A stretch of DNA of 64,000 nucleotides from an uncultured Spirochaetales bacterium (GCA_934276485.1 CAKQTE010000019.1:1-64000), one strand, 5' to 3'; shown: positions 53,455 through 62,007, counted from the first letter of the stretch. A program made the numbers and translations. Notes: a model not told the origin generated them from the letters alone.

Positions 53455-54458
53455 TGTACACACGTTGGAATAGTTATCCTGAATACTTGAAGAGAAAATA
53501 TGGTCATCCTGTATATAGAATAGGCGTGGATGGTGGCTTTAATTGTCCTAATAGGGACAAGAGCCACTACGGCGGTTGCACATTCTGCGATGGCACTGGA
53601 TCTGTTGCTGTATATCAAAGAAACACCGAAAGTGGTTTTTTCAGGAATGCCAGCTATCAAGAGAATGTTGCAAAGAACATCCTCGATAGGTTTGCCTCCA
53701 TTGAAAAACAGATTGAGAAAGGAAAGCGCTTTGTTCAGACTAGATACAAAGCTCAAGAATGTTCTCTTTATTTTCAATCTTGGACAAACACATACGATAG
53801 CGTTGACAACCTAAAGAGTATCTATGATAAGGCTCTTTCCTATGGACCATTTAGGGAGTTCATAATATCCACACGCCCTGATGTACTTCCAGATGAGGTT
53901 TGTGCTCTTCTTGCTTCCTATTCATGTGATGATATGGAAGTGTGGGTAGAGCTTGGGCTGCAGACATCTAATGATGAGACGCTGAAAAAGATAAACAGAG
54001 GTCATGATTCATATTCTTATGTAAGTGCTGTCAAAAGAGCTCACAGCTATGGTTTGAAAGTATCAACACATGTCATTCTTGGCCTGCCTGGAGAGACTCG
54101 TAACGATTACCTAAATACAATCGATTTTGTGAACGAAGTAGGAAGCGAGGGTGTGAAGATCCATAATCTGCATGTTCCGGGAGGAACGCGTATCGCAGAT
54201 GATTATCTGGAAGGCACATTCACGATCTCTAGTGAAGAGAGGCACTTGGAAAATACAGAGCTTGCATTAAGACGCTTGAATCCTGAGATTGTTGTACAGC
54301 GTCTTATATGCGAAACTCCGATGCATAGACTGATTGCACCAAGGCATTTTCCAGATAAATCACTGTTTCTTTCGCACTTGGAGCGAAATATGATTGAACA
54401 TGGCACTATGCAAGGGGATGATTATAAGCGCTCTAGAAGTTCCTCTAGCTCTTTGTAG
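53454..54458 (+). CDS. Radical SAM protein of the YhcC/TIGR01212 family
   Basis: The cluster motif is CPNRDKSHYGGCTFC (Cys-x10-Cys-x2-Cys), a spacing peculiar to this family rather than the usual CxxxCxxC. STRPDVLPDEVCALL, ELGLQTSNDETLKKINRGHD and HVILGLPGE are the other family blocks. Function is unknown, with a proposed link to tRNA or rRNA modification. ATG 53454 overlaps the previous stop (TAATG). The 3' end overlaps the opposing HAD gene by 37 nt. Confidence 0.9.
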   Translation: MYTRWNSYPEYLKRKYGHPVYRIGVDGGFNCPNRDKSHYGGCTFCDGTGSVAVYQRNTESGFFRNASYQENVAKNILDRFASIEKQIEKGKRFVQTRYKAQECSLYFQSWTNTYDSVDNLKSIYDKALSYGPFREFIISTRPDVLPDEVCALLASYSCDDMEVWVELGLQTSNDETLKKINRGHDSYSYVSAVKRAHSYGLKVSTHVILGLPGETRNDYLNTIDFVNEVGSEGVKIHNLHVPGGTRIADDYLEGTFTISSEERHLENTELALRRLNPEIVVQRLICETPMHRLIAPRHFPDKSLFLSHLERNMIEHGTMQGDDYKRSRSSSSSL

Positions 54459-55093
54459 CTTGATACGCTATATGTAGCTCTTTCGGATTTCTTTCCATCG
54501 AAGTTGATCCAGACGGAGTCTATTCCAGCATTGATTGCACCTTGGATATCACTCTTGTCGCTGTCTCCGATAACAAGGCATTCTTCTGGTTTTCTTCCAA
54601 TGACGGACAATACTTCATCGAAAAATGCCTTATCTGGTTTTTGAAGTCCCATTTCCTGTGAGATGAATAGATGTTGGAAGTACTTTCCTGTGTTGGTTCT
54701 ATCAATTCTTCCATGCTGGGTTTTGGCAATCCCGTTTGTGATGATTGACATATCCCTGTCTTTGATATGTTCAAGAAAGTCCACAGCACCGGGAATCATG
54801 ATTCCAGCTCTTGATAGGTTTTCTACATAATCCTCTCCAGAGATCAAAGCACTTTGATGTAGCTTTAGCTTGTCAAATAGAAGTTGGAATCTCTTTGTCT
54901 TTAGCTCTTCCTGTGTCAGGGTTCCTTTCTCATAACACTCCCAGCACCATTTGTTTCCGCTTTCATATAGTTCGAAGTTTTCCTTTGTATATGCGATACC
55001 ATTCTTGGTAAATACTTTCTCAAGTGATATACGGGCAGAGGCAGCAAAGTCATAGAGTGTGCCATCAGCATCAAATAATAGATATTTCTTCAT
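54422..55093 (-). CDS. YjjG-type HAD phosphatase (pyrimidine nucleotidase)
   Basis: HAD motifs: FDADGTLYDF (nucleophile Asp), SIITNGIAKTQHGR, LQKPDKAFFDEVL (Lys) and VIGDSDKSDIQGAINAG (Asp pair). The ordering and the Asp-Gly-Thr-Leu-Tyr-Asp start match YjjG, which removes phosphate from non-canonical pyrimidine nucleotides. I start at ATG 55093 because GATAAT lies six bases upstream with a good -35; an in-frame codon at 55129 would lie inside that promoter. Confidence 0.87.
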   Translation of the reverse strand: MKKYLLFDADGTLYDFAASARISLEKVFTKNGIAYTKENFELYESGNKWCWECYEKGTLTQEELKTKRFQLLFDKLKLHQSALISGEDYVENLSRAGIMIPGAVDFLEHIKDRDMSIITNGIAKTQHGRIDRTNTGKYFQHLFISQEMGLQKPDKAFFDEVLSVIGRKPEECLVIGDSDKSDIQGAINAGIDSVWINFDGKKSERATYSVSSYKELEELLERL

Positions 55094-55099
55094 ATGTTC

Positions 55100-55129
55100 A
55101 TTATCTGATGAAACAACACCAAGTGGCAA
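55100..55129 (-). promoter_or_regulatory. Promoter of the YjjG-type gene, leaderless type
   Basis: On the minus strand TTGCCA (55124-55129), 18 bp and GATAAT (55100-55105) are followed by six bases and ATG 55093. Confidence 0.55.
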
Positions 55130-55232
55130 TAAGATGAAAAGTTATCCAAAAGAGATAAAATGTTGGGCAATTCTGCATTTCGATTGGACAAATGGCAAAT
55201 CTATGTCGATATTCAATATAAGAGGTACAGAG

Positions 55233-55844
55233 ATGAAAAAGTTCATATTCAGTATTTTGGCTTCCCTTATATTCATCGGAGTTGGAGTTTTCATGATAGC
55301 AATGCCAAAGGCTTTCCTTGGTATTCTTGTTATAATATTCTCAATTTTCTTGATCATTGGCGCTATCAAATCCATCGTTATGCTATTCAAGCTCAAGCTT
55401 TTGAATACAAAGCTTAAGATCACAATCACTTTCAAGGCATTATTGAATATCGTAATTGGTGTTATTGCAATTGTATTGGCTGCAAAGAACCCTGCAGCTA
55501 TTTCTACAATCCTTGTTTATTTGATTGCAATTGATTTCTTTGCAAATTCCATTGTCGATATGTTCGATTACGCAATGCTAAGAAAGCTTGCAATTCCATC
55601 AGGAACACTTGGATTCGAGATCTTTACATCTCTCTTGTTTGGAATTCTCTTCTTGATCTTCCCTCAGATTATATCTGATATAGCAGTAACCATTCTTGCA
55701 GTGGTCGTAATCTGTGTTGGAGTAATGGTTGCTCTATTTGGAATTTACTCATTCTACATTGATCGCCAATTCAAGAAGTTCGGAATCAATCGTAAGGAAG
55801 GAAAATCAGCAGAAGCTGAATTTACAGAAGTCGATAATAACTAG
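55233..55844 (+). CDS. DUF308/HdeD-like membrane protein
   Basis: About six hydrophobic segments span the protein (IFSILASLIFIGVGVFMIAM; ILVIIFSIFLIIGAIKSIV; and others to residue 185), in paired helices as in DUF308/HdeD proteins. A charged tail of about 25 residues follows. Function is unknown; E. coli HdeD relates to acid tolerance. ATG 55233 has AGAGG seven bases upstream; an upstream open frame from 55059 lacks support and lies over the yjjG promoter region. Confidence 0.82.
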   Translation: MKKFIFSILASLIFIGVGVFMIAMPKAFLGILVIIFSIFLIIGAIKSIVMLFKLKLLNTKLKITITFKALLNIVIGVIAIVLAAKNPAAISTILVYLIAIDFFANSIVDMFDYAMLRKLAIPSGTLGFEIFTSLLFGILFLIFPQIISDIAVTILAVVVICVGVMVALFGIYSFYIDRQFKKFGINRKEGKSAEAEFTEVDNN

Positions 55845-55854
55845 AGATTAAAAA

Positions 55855-55878
55855 GGGGAGTGCGATAAAACACTCCCC
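55855..55878. terminator. Bidirectional terminator between DUF308 and trxA
   Basis: GGGGAGTG pairs with CACTCCCC around an 8-base loop. On the minus strand it is followed by TTTTTAAT, on the plus strand by ATCTTATT, so it serves trxA best. Confidence 0.8.
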
Positions 55879-55897
55879 ATCTTATTGCGGCTTTGAT

Positions 55898-56206
55898 TTA
55901 GATGCCTAGAAATCTTCTAAGTCCACCTTCATCCATAGCTCCAATGTTCTTGTTTACAACCTCTCCATTCTTGATAGCAAAAAGAGTTGGGATTGATTGA
56001 ACGCCATACATCTGAGCAAGCTCTGGGTTTTCATCGACATTGCACTTTACGATCTTTACATTGTCGAACTTAGGCGCTACCGCTTCCAAAATCTTTCCTT
56101 GCATCTTACAAGGTCCACACCAATCTGCGTAGAAGTCCAAAAGAATTGTCTTGTCTGATTTGAGAACTTCTGCCTCAAAACTATCTTTGTTAACGTGAGT
56201 TATCAT
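55898..56206 (-). CDS. trxA: Thioredoxin
   Basis: The 102-residue protein has FYADWCGPCKMQGK, the standard WCGPC active site, and the cis-Pro in QSIPTLFAIKNGE. It reduces protein disulfides in the cytoplasm using thioredoxin reductase. AAGGAGATTAC lies before the ATG. It is the last gene of a three-gene minus-strand run (HIT protein, lipoprotein, thioredoxin). Confidence 0.95.
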   Translation of the reverse strand: MITHVNKDSFEAEVLKSDKTILLDFYADWCGPCKMQGKILEAVAPKFDNVKIVKCNVDENPELAQMYGVQSIPTLFAIKNGEVVNKNIGAMDEGGLRRFLGI

Positions 56207-56220
56207 ATGAGTAATCTCCT

Positions 56221-56661
56221 TTATTGATTAGAATCTAATAATGGAAACTCAGTTTCGGCAAGTATAGCTGGTATATCTCCTACATATAGACTGATAGTAT
56301 CTGTATTGAATGGCCTATCTGAAAGGATGATAGTTGTACCATTTAGTTCAAAGATATTGGCAAAGTATTGCTTGAAAGCACTTTGGTTTTCCTCGCTTCC
56401 TATCAATATAAGTAGATCTGGATTCAATTCCTTTAGCATTTCAACTGCGTCTGAAATCTCTTCTGTGTTGATAGGATCGAATCCAAGTTCCAAGAATATC
56501 GCACTTGCCTTAGCCCCTTGCGCGCTTGAAGAAGGAATAAGCTTTGTCGATGGCGCATTAACTTGCTTTGGAATCGATATATTTGCGCGTCCTTCTGCAA
56601 TTGTGTATGTGCTGCAGGAAACTGCCAACAGTAGCAGCAATGGGATTATTGCTTTTCTCAT
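56221..56661 (-). CDS. Small lipoprotein of unknown function
   Basis: The signal MRKAIIPLLLLLAVSC has lipobox LAVSC. The mature part has about 130 residues with a regular alpha/beta pattern (ELNPDLLILIGSEENQSAF; NGTTIILSDRPF), including a Ser-rich linker. It resembles a periplasmic binding or phosphatase-like fold, but I do not recognise a family. It overlaps the HIT gene by 4 nt and precedes trxA by 14 bp. Confidence 0.7.
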   Translation of the reverse strand: MRKAIIPLLLLLAVSCSTYTIAEGRANISIPKQVNAPSTKLIPSSSAQGAKASAIFLELGFDPINTEEISDAVEMLKELNPDLLILIGSEENQSAFKQYFANIFELNGTTIILSDRPFNTDTISLYVGDIPAILAETEFPLLDSNQ

Positions 56662-57059
56662 ATCTTTAGTTTCTCTCCATATATTGCAATCTCACCATCT
56701 TCATATTTGTCTTTCTTGAAGCAAGGTGTCTTTCCATCTCCATTGAATCTTGGAATTACATGGATATGTAGGTGAGGAACTTCCTGACCGGATGCAGGAG
56801 AGTTGTTGATCATGATGTTTGTGCCATCAGCCTTAAGCTCGGTGCGCATCTTCTGGTCTAGCAGACGTGCAACGTGCATCATGTGATTCAATGTCTCTTC
56901 ATCTATATCTGTAAATGTAGGATAGCACTCCCTGGATATTACCAAAGCGTGTCCCTTTGAGACTGGATTGATGTCGAGAATGACGAAGCATTTTTCGTCT
57001 TCATGCAATTTGACAGATGGAATCTGTCCATCACGTATCATTTCAAATATAGTAGCCAT
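56658..57059 (-). CDS. HIT-family nucleotide hydrolase
   Basis: The histidine triad is HLHIHVIPR near residue 96, with the lead ILDINPVSKGHALVISR. Members are purine nucleoside phosphoramidases or dinucleotide polyphosphate hydrolases (HinT type). Length 133 is normal. No ribosome site precedes the ATG; TAAAAT lies six bases upstream. First gene of the run that includes the lipoprotein and trxA. Confidence 0.92.
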   Translation of the reverse strand: MATIFEMIRDGQIPSVKLHEDEKCFVILDINPVSKGHALVISRECYPTFTDIDEETLNHMMHVARLLDQKMRTELKADGTNIMINNSPASGQEVPHLHIHVIPRFNGDGKTPCFKKDKYEDGEIAIYGEKLKI

Positions 57060-57065
57060 AGTCTG

Positions 57066-57094
57066 ATTTTACACAGCGTAAAAGATTTTTTAAA
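57066..57094 (-). promoter_or_regulatory. HIT gene promoter, leaderless type
   Basis: On the minus strand TTTAAA (57089-57094), 17 bp and TAAAAT (57066-57071) are followed by six bases and ATG 57059. Confidence 0.45.
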
Positions 57095-57242
57095 GCGATA
57101 GTTGGCTTTTTACTCTATTTTGTCTGGAAATTAACATTGAAATGAAAAATGATTGTTTTTGTAACTCTTTTTTCCTTATAACTATAGATTAGCTAATTGG
57201 ATACTTGAATAAAAAGCGGAAAATCAACTAATATGCTAGACG

Positions 57243-57269
57243 GTGACGCTTTGTCACAAAATATATAAT
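57243..57269 (+). promoter_or_regulatory. fusA promoter region with inverted repeat
   Basis: TATAAT (57264-57269) is the -10. Just upstream GTGAC and GTCAC (57243-57247, 57253-57257) form an inverted repeat over the expected -35 position, which has no consensus hexamer. The leader of about 48 bases contains a small hairpin (57277-57289) and a GAGGAAAG ribosome site. Confidence 0.45.
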
Positions 57270-57323
57270 AAATAATCCAGCAATGCTGGTGAGCTAATAA
57301 ACTTATAAGAGGAAAGAAAAACT

Positions 57324-59450
57324 ATGCCACATGATCTTTTAGGTATGAGAAATATCGGAATCAGTGCTCATATTGACTCCGGTAAGACAACCCTTTCAGA
57401 GCGTATTCTTTATTACAGTGGAAAGATCCACGCTATTCACGATGTCCGTGGCAAGGACGGCGTTGGTGCAACCATGGACTCCATGGAGCTTGAGAGAGAA
57501 AGAGGAATTACAATTGCTTCAGCAGCAACCAACGTTACTTGGAAGGGACATGAGATCAACATTATCGATACTCCCGGACACGTTGACTTCACAGTTGAGG
57601 TAGAGAGATCTTTGCGTGTTCTTGATGGAGCTATTCTTGTTCTTTGCTCTGTTGCAGGTGTTCAGTCACAGTCAATCACTGTTGACCGCCAGATGAAGAG
57701 ATATCATGTACCACGTCTTGCTTTCGTTAACAAGTGTGATAGAACTGGTGCTAACCCACTCAGAGTTAAGGATCAGCTTATTGAGAAGCTTGGCTTGAAC
57801 GCTGTACTCATGGAGCTTCCAATCGGACTCGAAGATAAGCTTCAGGGCGTAATCGATCTAGTTGCTATGAAGGCTTATTACTTCGATGGCGGCGCATCAG
57901 GTGAGGATGTAAGAGTCGAAGAGATTCCAGCTGACATGCTTGCTGATGCAGAAGCTAAGAGAGAAGAGATGCTTGAGACTGTATCTATGTGCACAGGCAA
58001 CGAAGCATTGATGGAAGCACTTCTCGAAGATCCAGAGAACGTTTCAATCGATCTCATTAAGGAATGTGTAAGAAGAGGAACAATCGCTCTTGAGCTCTGC
58101 CCTGTATTCATGGGTTCTGCATACAAGAACAAGGGTATCCAGCCACTATTGGATGCTGTTGTTGATTATCTTCCAAACCCAACAGATGTTACAAACATTG
58201 CATTGGATCTTGATGACAACGAGAAGGAAGTTGTTCTTAAGTCAGATGAGAACGCTAAGCCTGTTGTTCTTGCATTCAAGCTTGAAGATGGTCAGTTCGG
58301 TCAGCTCACATACATCAGAGTTTACCAGGGAACAATCAAGAAGGGCGACACTCTATACAACACAAGAACAAGAAAGAAGTTCAACGTTGGTAGACTTGTT
58401 AAGATGCACGCTTCAACAATGGAAGATGTTTCAGAGTGTGGTTGTGGTGAAATTGCAGCTCTCTTTGGTATCGATTGTGCATCCGGTGATACATTCTGTG
58501 ATCCAAGCTTGAACTACTCTCTAACAAGTATGTTCGTTCCAGCTCCTGTAATCTCACTTGCTATCAAGCCAGTAGACAAAAAGGCTGCTGATAACATGGC
58601 TAAGGCTCTTAACAGATTCACAAAGGAAGACCCAACATTCCAGACATATGTTGATCCTGAATCAAATCAGACTATCATCAAGGGAATGGGAGAGCTTCAC
58701 CTAGATGTTTACATCGAGAGAATGAAGAGAGAGTACAAGGCTGAGGTAGAAGTAGGTAAGCCAGAGGTAGCTTATAGAGAAGCTATCACACAGAGAGCAG
58801 ACTTCAACTTCACACATAAGAAGCAGACTGGTGGTTCTGGTCAGTATGCTCGTGTTGCAGGTTACATCGAACCAACTGTTGCCGCTAGCGATGATGAGCC
58901 AGCTAAGGACTATGAGTTTGTTGATGAAGTTAAGGGTGGTGCAATTCCTACAGAGTACATCCCATCTTGTGATAAGGGCTTCCAGCTCGCTATCAAGAAG
59001 GGTACTCAGATTGGATTCCCTGTAATTGGTGTTAAGTGTGTTGTAAACGATGGTGCATGGCACCCAGTCGACTCTTCAGACCAGGCATTCCAGACAGCAG
59101 CTCTTGGTGCATTCAGAGATGCTTATGAGAAGGCTAAGCCAGCTATCCTAGAACCTATCATGAAGGTTGAGGTAGAGGGTCCATCAGAGTTCCAGGGTAA
59201 CATCTTCGGTTCTATCAACCAGAGAAGAGGTATGATCGTTTCTTCTACAGAAGATAACAACCAGTGTACAGTTATTGCTGAAGTTCCACTCTCAGAGATG
59301 TTCGGATATTCAACAGTTCTAAGATCTCTCACTCAGGGTAAGGCAGAGTTCACAATGGAAGTTGCTAAGTATGGCAAGGTTCCACAGTCAGTTGCTGAAG
59401 AACTCAAGAAGGCTTACGAAGAGAAGAGAAAGAAGGAAGCTGGTAAATAA
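57324..59450 (+). CDS. fusA: Elongation factor G, spirochaete/mitochondrial EFG1-like type
   Basis: EF-G drives ribosomal translocation with GTP. G1 is AHIDSGKTT (Ser where most bacterial EF-G have Ala), G3 DTPGHVDF, G4 [31 protein letters not shown], read here in two parts, follows the spdEFG1/mitochondrial EFG1 pattern. All five domains are present in 708 residues. Spirochaetes usually carry a second EF-G specialised for recycling, not seen here. Codon use is strongly biased, as in highly expressed genes. A terminator follows. Confidence 0.95.
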   Translation: MPHDLLGMRNIGISAHIDSGKTTLSERILYYSGKIHAIHDVRGKDGVGATMDSMELERERGITIASAATNVTWKGHEINIIDTPGHVDFTVEVERSLRVLDGAILVLCSVAGVQSQSITVDRQMKRYHVPRLAFVNKCDRTGANPLRVKDQLIEKLGLNAVLMELPIGLEDKLQGVIDLVAMKAYYFDGGASGEDVRVEEIPADMLADAEAKREEMLETVSMCTGNEALMEALLEDPENVSIDLIKECVRRGTIALELCPVFMGSAYKNKGIQPLLDAVVDYLPNPTDVTNIALDLDDNEKEVVLKSDENAKPVVLAFKLEDGQFGQLTYIRVYQGTIKKGDTLYNTRTRKKFNVGRLVKMHASTMEDVSECGCGEIAALFGIDCASGDTFCDPSLNYSLTSMFVPAPVISLAIKPVDKKAADNMAKALNRFTKEDPTFQTYVDPESNQTIIKGMGELHLDVYIERMKREYKAEVEVGKPEVAYREAITQRADFNFTHKKQTGGSGQYARVAGYIEPTVAASDDEPAKDYEFVDEVKGGAIPTEYIPSCDKGFQLAIKKGTQIGFPVIGVKCVVNDGAWHPVDSSDQAFQTAALGAFRDAYEKAKPAILEPIMKVEVEGPSEFQGNIFGSINQRRGMIVSSTEDNNQCTVIAEVPLSEMFGYSTVLRSLTQGKAEFTMEVAKYGKVPQSVAEELKKAYEEKRKKEAGK

Positions 59451-59474
59451 TCAAATTAACCACTACTAATATAG

Positions 59475-59505
59475 AAAGGTCATGCAGCGATGTATGGCCT
59501 TTTTT
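59475..59505 (+). terminator. fusA terminator
   Basis: AAAGGTCAT (59475-59483) pairs with ATGGCCTTT (from 59494) with one G-U, followed by a run of T. Confidence 0.8.
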
Positions 59506-59555
59506 GCCCCTTATATACTTTGTAATTCATTCTATTATGATACAGAGGCTACAAA

Positions 59556-60023
59556 ATGAAATATGATTATGATATTCAGAAATTAACTACAGCATTCTTC
59601 GAAGACTATCCTTCAGATATATACCCAGAACTAATGAATAAGCTAGGGCGCCCATATAACTGTTTGCTTTTAGAAACACATTATGACTATTATATCTGTA
59701 TTCCATTTAGGTCTAATATTCATCATAAACAGGCATTCCTGTTTAAGGATTCTCGACGTTCAAGGCAGACTCGTTCCGGTCTAGATTATTCCAAGATGGT
59801 AATTATTAAAAATGCAGATAAGTATTTGACTAACCAAAATGTTGCTGTTGACAACGATGAGTATAATGAAGCACAGCGGAACATTGAACGAATTGTATTT
59901 GAGGCATTGGATTATTTGGATTCATATATAGAATACGTAAAGAATGGAGAAGCTGGTAACGCTAATACTAGAATTCGATTTAAGTATTCGACACTGAGGT
60001 ATTTCAACGATATTTTGTTGTAA
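59556..60023 (+). CDS. TenpN-like type III toxin (predicted endoribonuclease)
   Basis: The 155-residue protein matches my recollection of TenpIN-family toxins: an opening strand (RPYNCLLLE, 32-40), CIPFRSNIHHK (48-58), SGLDYSKMVIIKN (74-86), then helices and the C-terminal KYSTLRYFNDILL. These toxins cut RNA and are held inactive by repeat RNAs. AGAGG lies eight bases before the ATG and TATTAT at 59533-59538 is a possible -10. GC content is lower than in fusA. No repeats lie upstream, where only 105 bp separate it from fusA; they lie downstream. Confidence 0.72.
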   Translation: MKYDYDIQKLTTAFFEDYPSDIYPELMNKLGRPYNCLLLETHYDYYICIPFRSNIHHKQAFLFKDSRRSRQTRSGLDYSKMVIIKNADKYLTNQNVAVDNDEYNEAQRNIERIVFEALDYLDSYIEYVKNGEAGNANTRIRFKYSTLRYFNDILL

Positions 60024-60032
60024 CTTATGGAG

Positions 60033-60061
60033 TTGCCTTTTTAAAGTATGTAAGGTAATAT
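60033..60061 (+). promoter_or_regulatory. Promoter between the toxin gene and the repeat RNA
   Basis: TTGCCT (60033-60038), exactly 17 bp and TAATAT (60056-60061); transcription would start near 60068, giving the repeat RNA its own supply independent of the toxin gene. Confidence 0.5.
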
Positions 60062-60100
60062 TTAATTGTAGATAAATAATCTATTTTCTTCTTATTAAGA

Positions 60101-60206
60101 GAGGAGTGAAGGTGAAGACTCCTCATGAAAAATAAAAAGTGACCGAGCGAAGAAAGGAGTGAAGGTGAAGACTCCTTATAAAAAATAAAAAGTGACCGAG
60201 TGAAGA
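60101..60206 (+). repeat. Two tandem 53-nt repeats with a covarying hairpin
   Basis: Units 60101-60153 and 60154-60206 differ at 4 of 53 positions. In unit 1, 60101-60107 pair with 60118-60124; in unit 2, 60154-60160 pair with 60171-60177. The closing pair changes from G-C to A-U, a compensatory change. The shared loop is GAAGGTGAAG. Conserved tail elements are AAAAATAAAAAGTGACCGAG and GAAGAA. Confidence 0.9.
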
Positions 60207-60213
60207 AAATAGT

Positions 60214-60262
60214 TAGAGCTGTTCAGTTGAGGAAAACTCAAGCCGAGCAGCTCTATATTTTT
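60214..60262 (+). terminator. Terminator of the repeat RNA
   Basis: TAGAGCTG (60214-60221) pairs perfectly with CAGCTCTA (60248-60255). Inside is a second stem TTGAG/CTCAA, and TATTTTT follows. Confidence 0.85.
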
Positions 60263-60394
60263 GTCTAAAATAATACGATTCTCGTATCTCTAAGCACTGC
60301 CAAAAATAAGCTAATAAGAATTTACTATCCGAGATTCAAAATGCGTGATAAGCTGAAAGATTATGCAAATAATCCTTTATTTCCATAATTGGCA

Positions 60395-60403
60395 TGGTAT
60401 AAT
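60395..60403 (+). promoter_or_regulatory. Extended -10 of the RecA-like ATPase gene
   Basis: TGG followed by a perfect TATAAT (60398-60403). The AGGAGG ribosome site at 60421-60426 serves ATG 60435. Between 60264 and 60394 there is only a small hairpin (60273-60287) without a T run. Confidence 0.55.
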
Positions 60404-60434
60404 TCATATACATACTCATTAGGAGGTACTCATA

Positions 60435-61145
60435 ATGGATATTCAACAGCTTAATTCAATCAGCCCTCTACGTGCCTTTGAAGATTCTATCAATGGCGGA
60501 TTGGGAAAAGGAAAGCTTGGAGTTATTGTTTCCAAGCACGGAGTAGGTAAGACAGCATGCCTTGTACACTTAGCTACTGATAAACTCTTCAAAGGTGAAC
60601 ATGTAATTCACGTATCGTTCTCTGGTAACGTAGAACACGTTATCAATTGGTATAAAGAAGTATTTAGACAGATTGCAGAAATCCAGTCTCTAGACGATGC
60701 TGCAATGGTTTACAACTCAATTCTTTCAAATCGTGTTGTAATGAACTTCTCTCAAGAGCAGATTTCAATCGATAAGGTTCTTTCTTCTCTTGAGTCTTTG
60801 ATCAAGCAAGGTTCATTTGAAGCTGATGCAATCCTATTTGACGGATTCAAGCTCACAGCTGCAAGCGCAGAAGATATCAAGAAGATCAAGGATTTTGCAG
60901 AAAAGATGAACATCGAAATCTGGTTCAGCGTATCACCTGTTAAGCCAGATGTAGAGTATGACGAATATGGTGTTCCAAATACACTACAGCCACACTTCGA
61001 TGAAATCGACGTACTTGTAGCACTCAAGTATGATGAAAAGGTTGATAAGGTTGTTCTTACAGTTGTAAGAGCTCATAGCGAGTCTGTTCCAAAGCCAGCA
61101 AAGGTTTACTTGGATCCAAAGACAATGCTAATTTCCCACGTATAG
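60435..61145 (+). CDS. RecA/KaiC-like P-loop ATPase of unknown function
   Basis: Walker A is SKHGVGKTACL (GVGKT at 36-40) and Walker B is DAILFDGF near residue 135, with a RecA-type core between. There is no DNA-binding loop or oligomerisation segment that would make it RecA or RadA, and no KaiC duplication. Comparable stand-alone proteins are conserved in treponemes. Strong promoter and ribosome site and fusA-like codon choice suggest good expression. A GC-rich hairpin follows the stop. Confidence 0.75.
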   Translation: MDIQQLNSISPLRAFEDSINGGLGKGKLGVIVSKHGVGKTACLVHLATDKLFKGEHVIHVSFSGNVEHVINWYKEVFRQIAEIQSLDDAAMVYNSILSNRVVMNFSQEQISIDKVLSSLESLIKQGSFEADAILFDGFKLTAASAEDIKKIKDFAEKMNIEIWFSVSPVKPDVEYDEYGVPNTLQPHFDEIDVLVALKYDEKVDKVVLTVVRAHSESVPKPAKVYLDPKTMLISHV

Positions 61146-61161
61146 GATTGATTAACGATAT

Positions 61162-61180
61162 GCCACCCTCAGAGGGTGGC
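61162..61180. terminator. Hairpin between convergent ATPase and PHP genes
   Basis: GCCACCC pairs with GGGTGGC around a five-base loop; the T run on either side is weak (TATTGTATTT on the plus strand). Confidence 0.65.
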
Positions 61181-61188
61181 TATTGTAT

Positions 61189-62007
61189 TTAAATGGCTTC
61201 AGGCTTGAATCCTTCTTCTGTAAGGAAATATAGATTGCTGAAGCCATATTCTTTTAATCTATCGAGCGAAGAGTTGAACGCATAGCTTAGCCATTTCTTG
61301 TTATGGCAATCTGATGAGAGAATCATATGTGCATTCTTCTCTTTTGCTCTTTCAAGCAAGAAAGGCGCAGGATATGGTGTTGTTCTATATCCTCTTGATA
61401 TTGCACCTGTGTTAACTTCTATAAGCTTGTCGTTGTCAATAGCGCAATCCAGGGCCGCAATGGCTATATCTCTATACCAGGATTCTTTCTCAAAGTCCCA
61501 GTCTTTGATTTCATTGAACTTTGTCACCAGATCGATGTGACCTGTAATGTCATAGTTGGAAATCGAAGCAAAACGAATGATCTCATTGTAGTAGTTTTCA
61601 ACTAGTTCTCTTATTCCGCCAATGTAGTCTCGTGCTTCCTCAAACATCTCTGGAGTGTAATCGACAGAGAATACTTTGTCCCTAAGCCAGAAGCAATGCA
61701 CAGATCCTATGGAGTAATCGAGGCGTTTGTCGACTGCGATATTGTCGTTCTTGCTTTCAAGTTCCAGTCCTGTATAGATCTTGATTCTATCTTGATACTT
61801 TTTCTTCAGGTCAGCTATTTCCTTGATATATTCACTGACTTTCTCTTCGCTTTCTATTCCGCAATCATCAAATGCAAAGCCCGTATATGCATGGGATGAA
61901 AATCCGATAGAATCAAAGTCTTCAAGAATTGCTTCTTTGACAATATCTTCAAGTGTGTCTATGCCATCGCAATATGTTGAATGAGTATGTAGGTTTTGCT
62001 TAGTCAT
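61189..62007 (-). CDS. PHP-domain phosphatase, histidinol-phosphatase (HisK) type
   Basis: PHP metal-binding motifs are present in order: NLHTHSTYCDG, GFSSHAYTG, YTGLELES, YSIGSVHCF, DITGHIDLV, IEVNTG and ILSSDCHN. This pattern is that of the HisK-type histidinol-phosphatases, but no histidine genes are near, so another phosphate ester may be the substrate. Length 272. The start has TAATTT six bases upstream and no ribosome site. Confidence 0.87.
   Translation of the reverse strand: MTKQNLHTHSTYCDGIDTLEDIVKEAILEDFDSIGFSSHAYTGFAFDDCGIESEEKVSEYIKEIADLKKKYQDRIKIYTGLELESKNDNIAVDKRLDYSIGSVHCFWLRDKVFSVDYTPEMFEEARDYIGGIRELVENYYNEIIRFASISNYDITGHIDLVTKFNEIKDWDFEKESWYRDIAIAALDCAIDNDKLIEVNTGAISRGYRTTPYPAPFLLERAKEKNAHMILSSDCHNKKWLSYAFNSSLDRLKEYGFSNLYFLTEEGFKPEAI

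Larger units (their letters stand above)
60068..60262 (+). ncRNA. Candidate antitoxin RNA of a type III toxin-antitoxin module
   Basis: The predicted transcript runs from the promoter at 60033-60061 through two 53-nt repeats to the terminator at 60214-60262. Each repeat holds a 7-bp hairpin followed by an A-rich stretch, as seen in antitoxin RNAs that are cut into repeat units by their toxin. It has no credible protein frame. The role is inferred from the neighbouring TenpN-like gene. Its position downstream of the toxin is the reverse of known type III modules. Confidence 0.5.

Noticed and set aside
57277..57289. Riboswitch in the fusA leader
   Set aside because: There is only a 5-bp hairpin in a leader of about 48 bases, with no known aptamer features.
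58701..59063. Antisense reading frame of 120 codons inside fusA
   Set aside because: It lies wholly within fusA, has no ribosome site, and its open frame is explained by the strong codon bias of fusA.
60106..60188. Tiny peptide frames (nine codons after GGAG) in each 53-nt repeat
   Set aside because: Both differences inside the frames change the amino acid, while the RNA stem is kept by a paired change; selection appears to be on RNA.
60101..60206. CRISPR array
   Set aside because: There are only two copies, directly adjacent with no spacer, and no cas genes.
60273..60287. Second terminator or operator after the repeat RNA
   Set aside because: ATACGA/TCGTAT is a 6-bp stem with no T run and no clear link to the next promoter.
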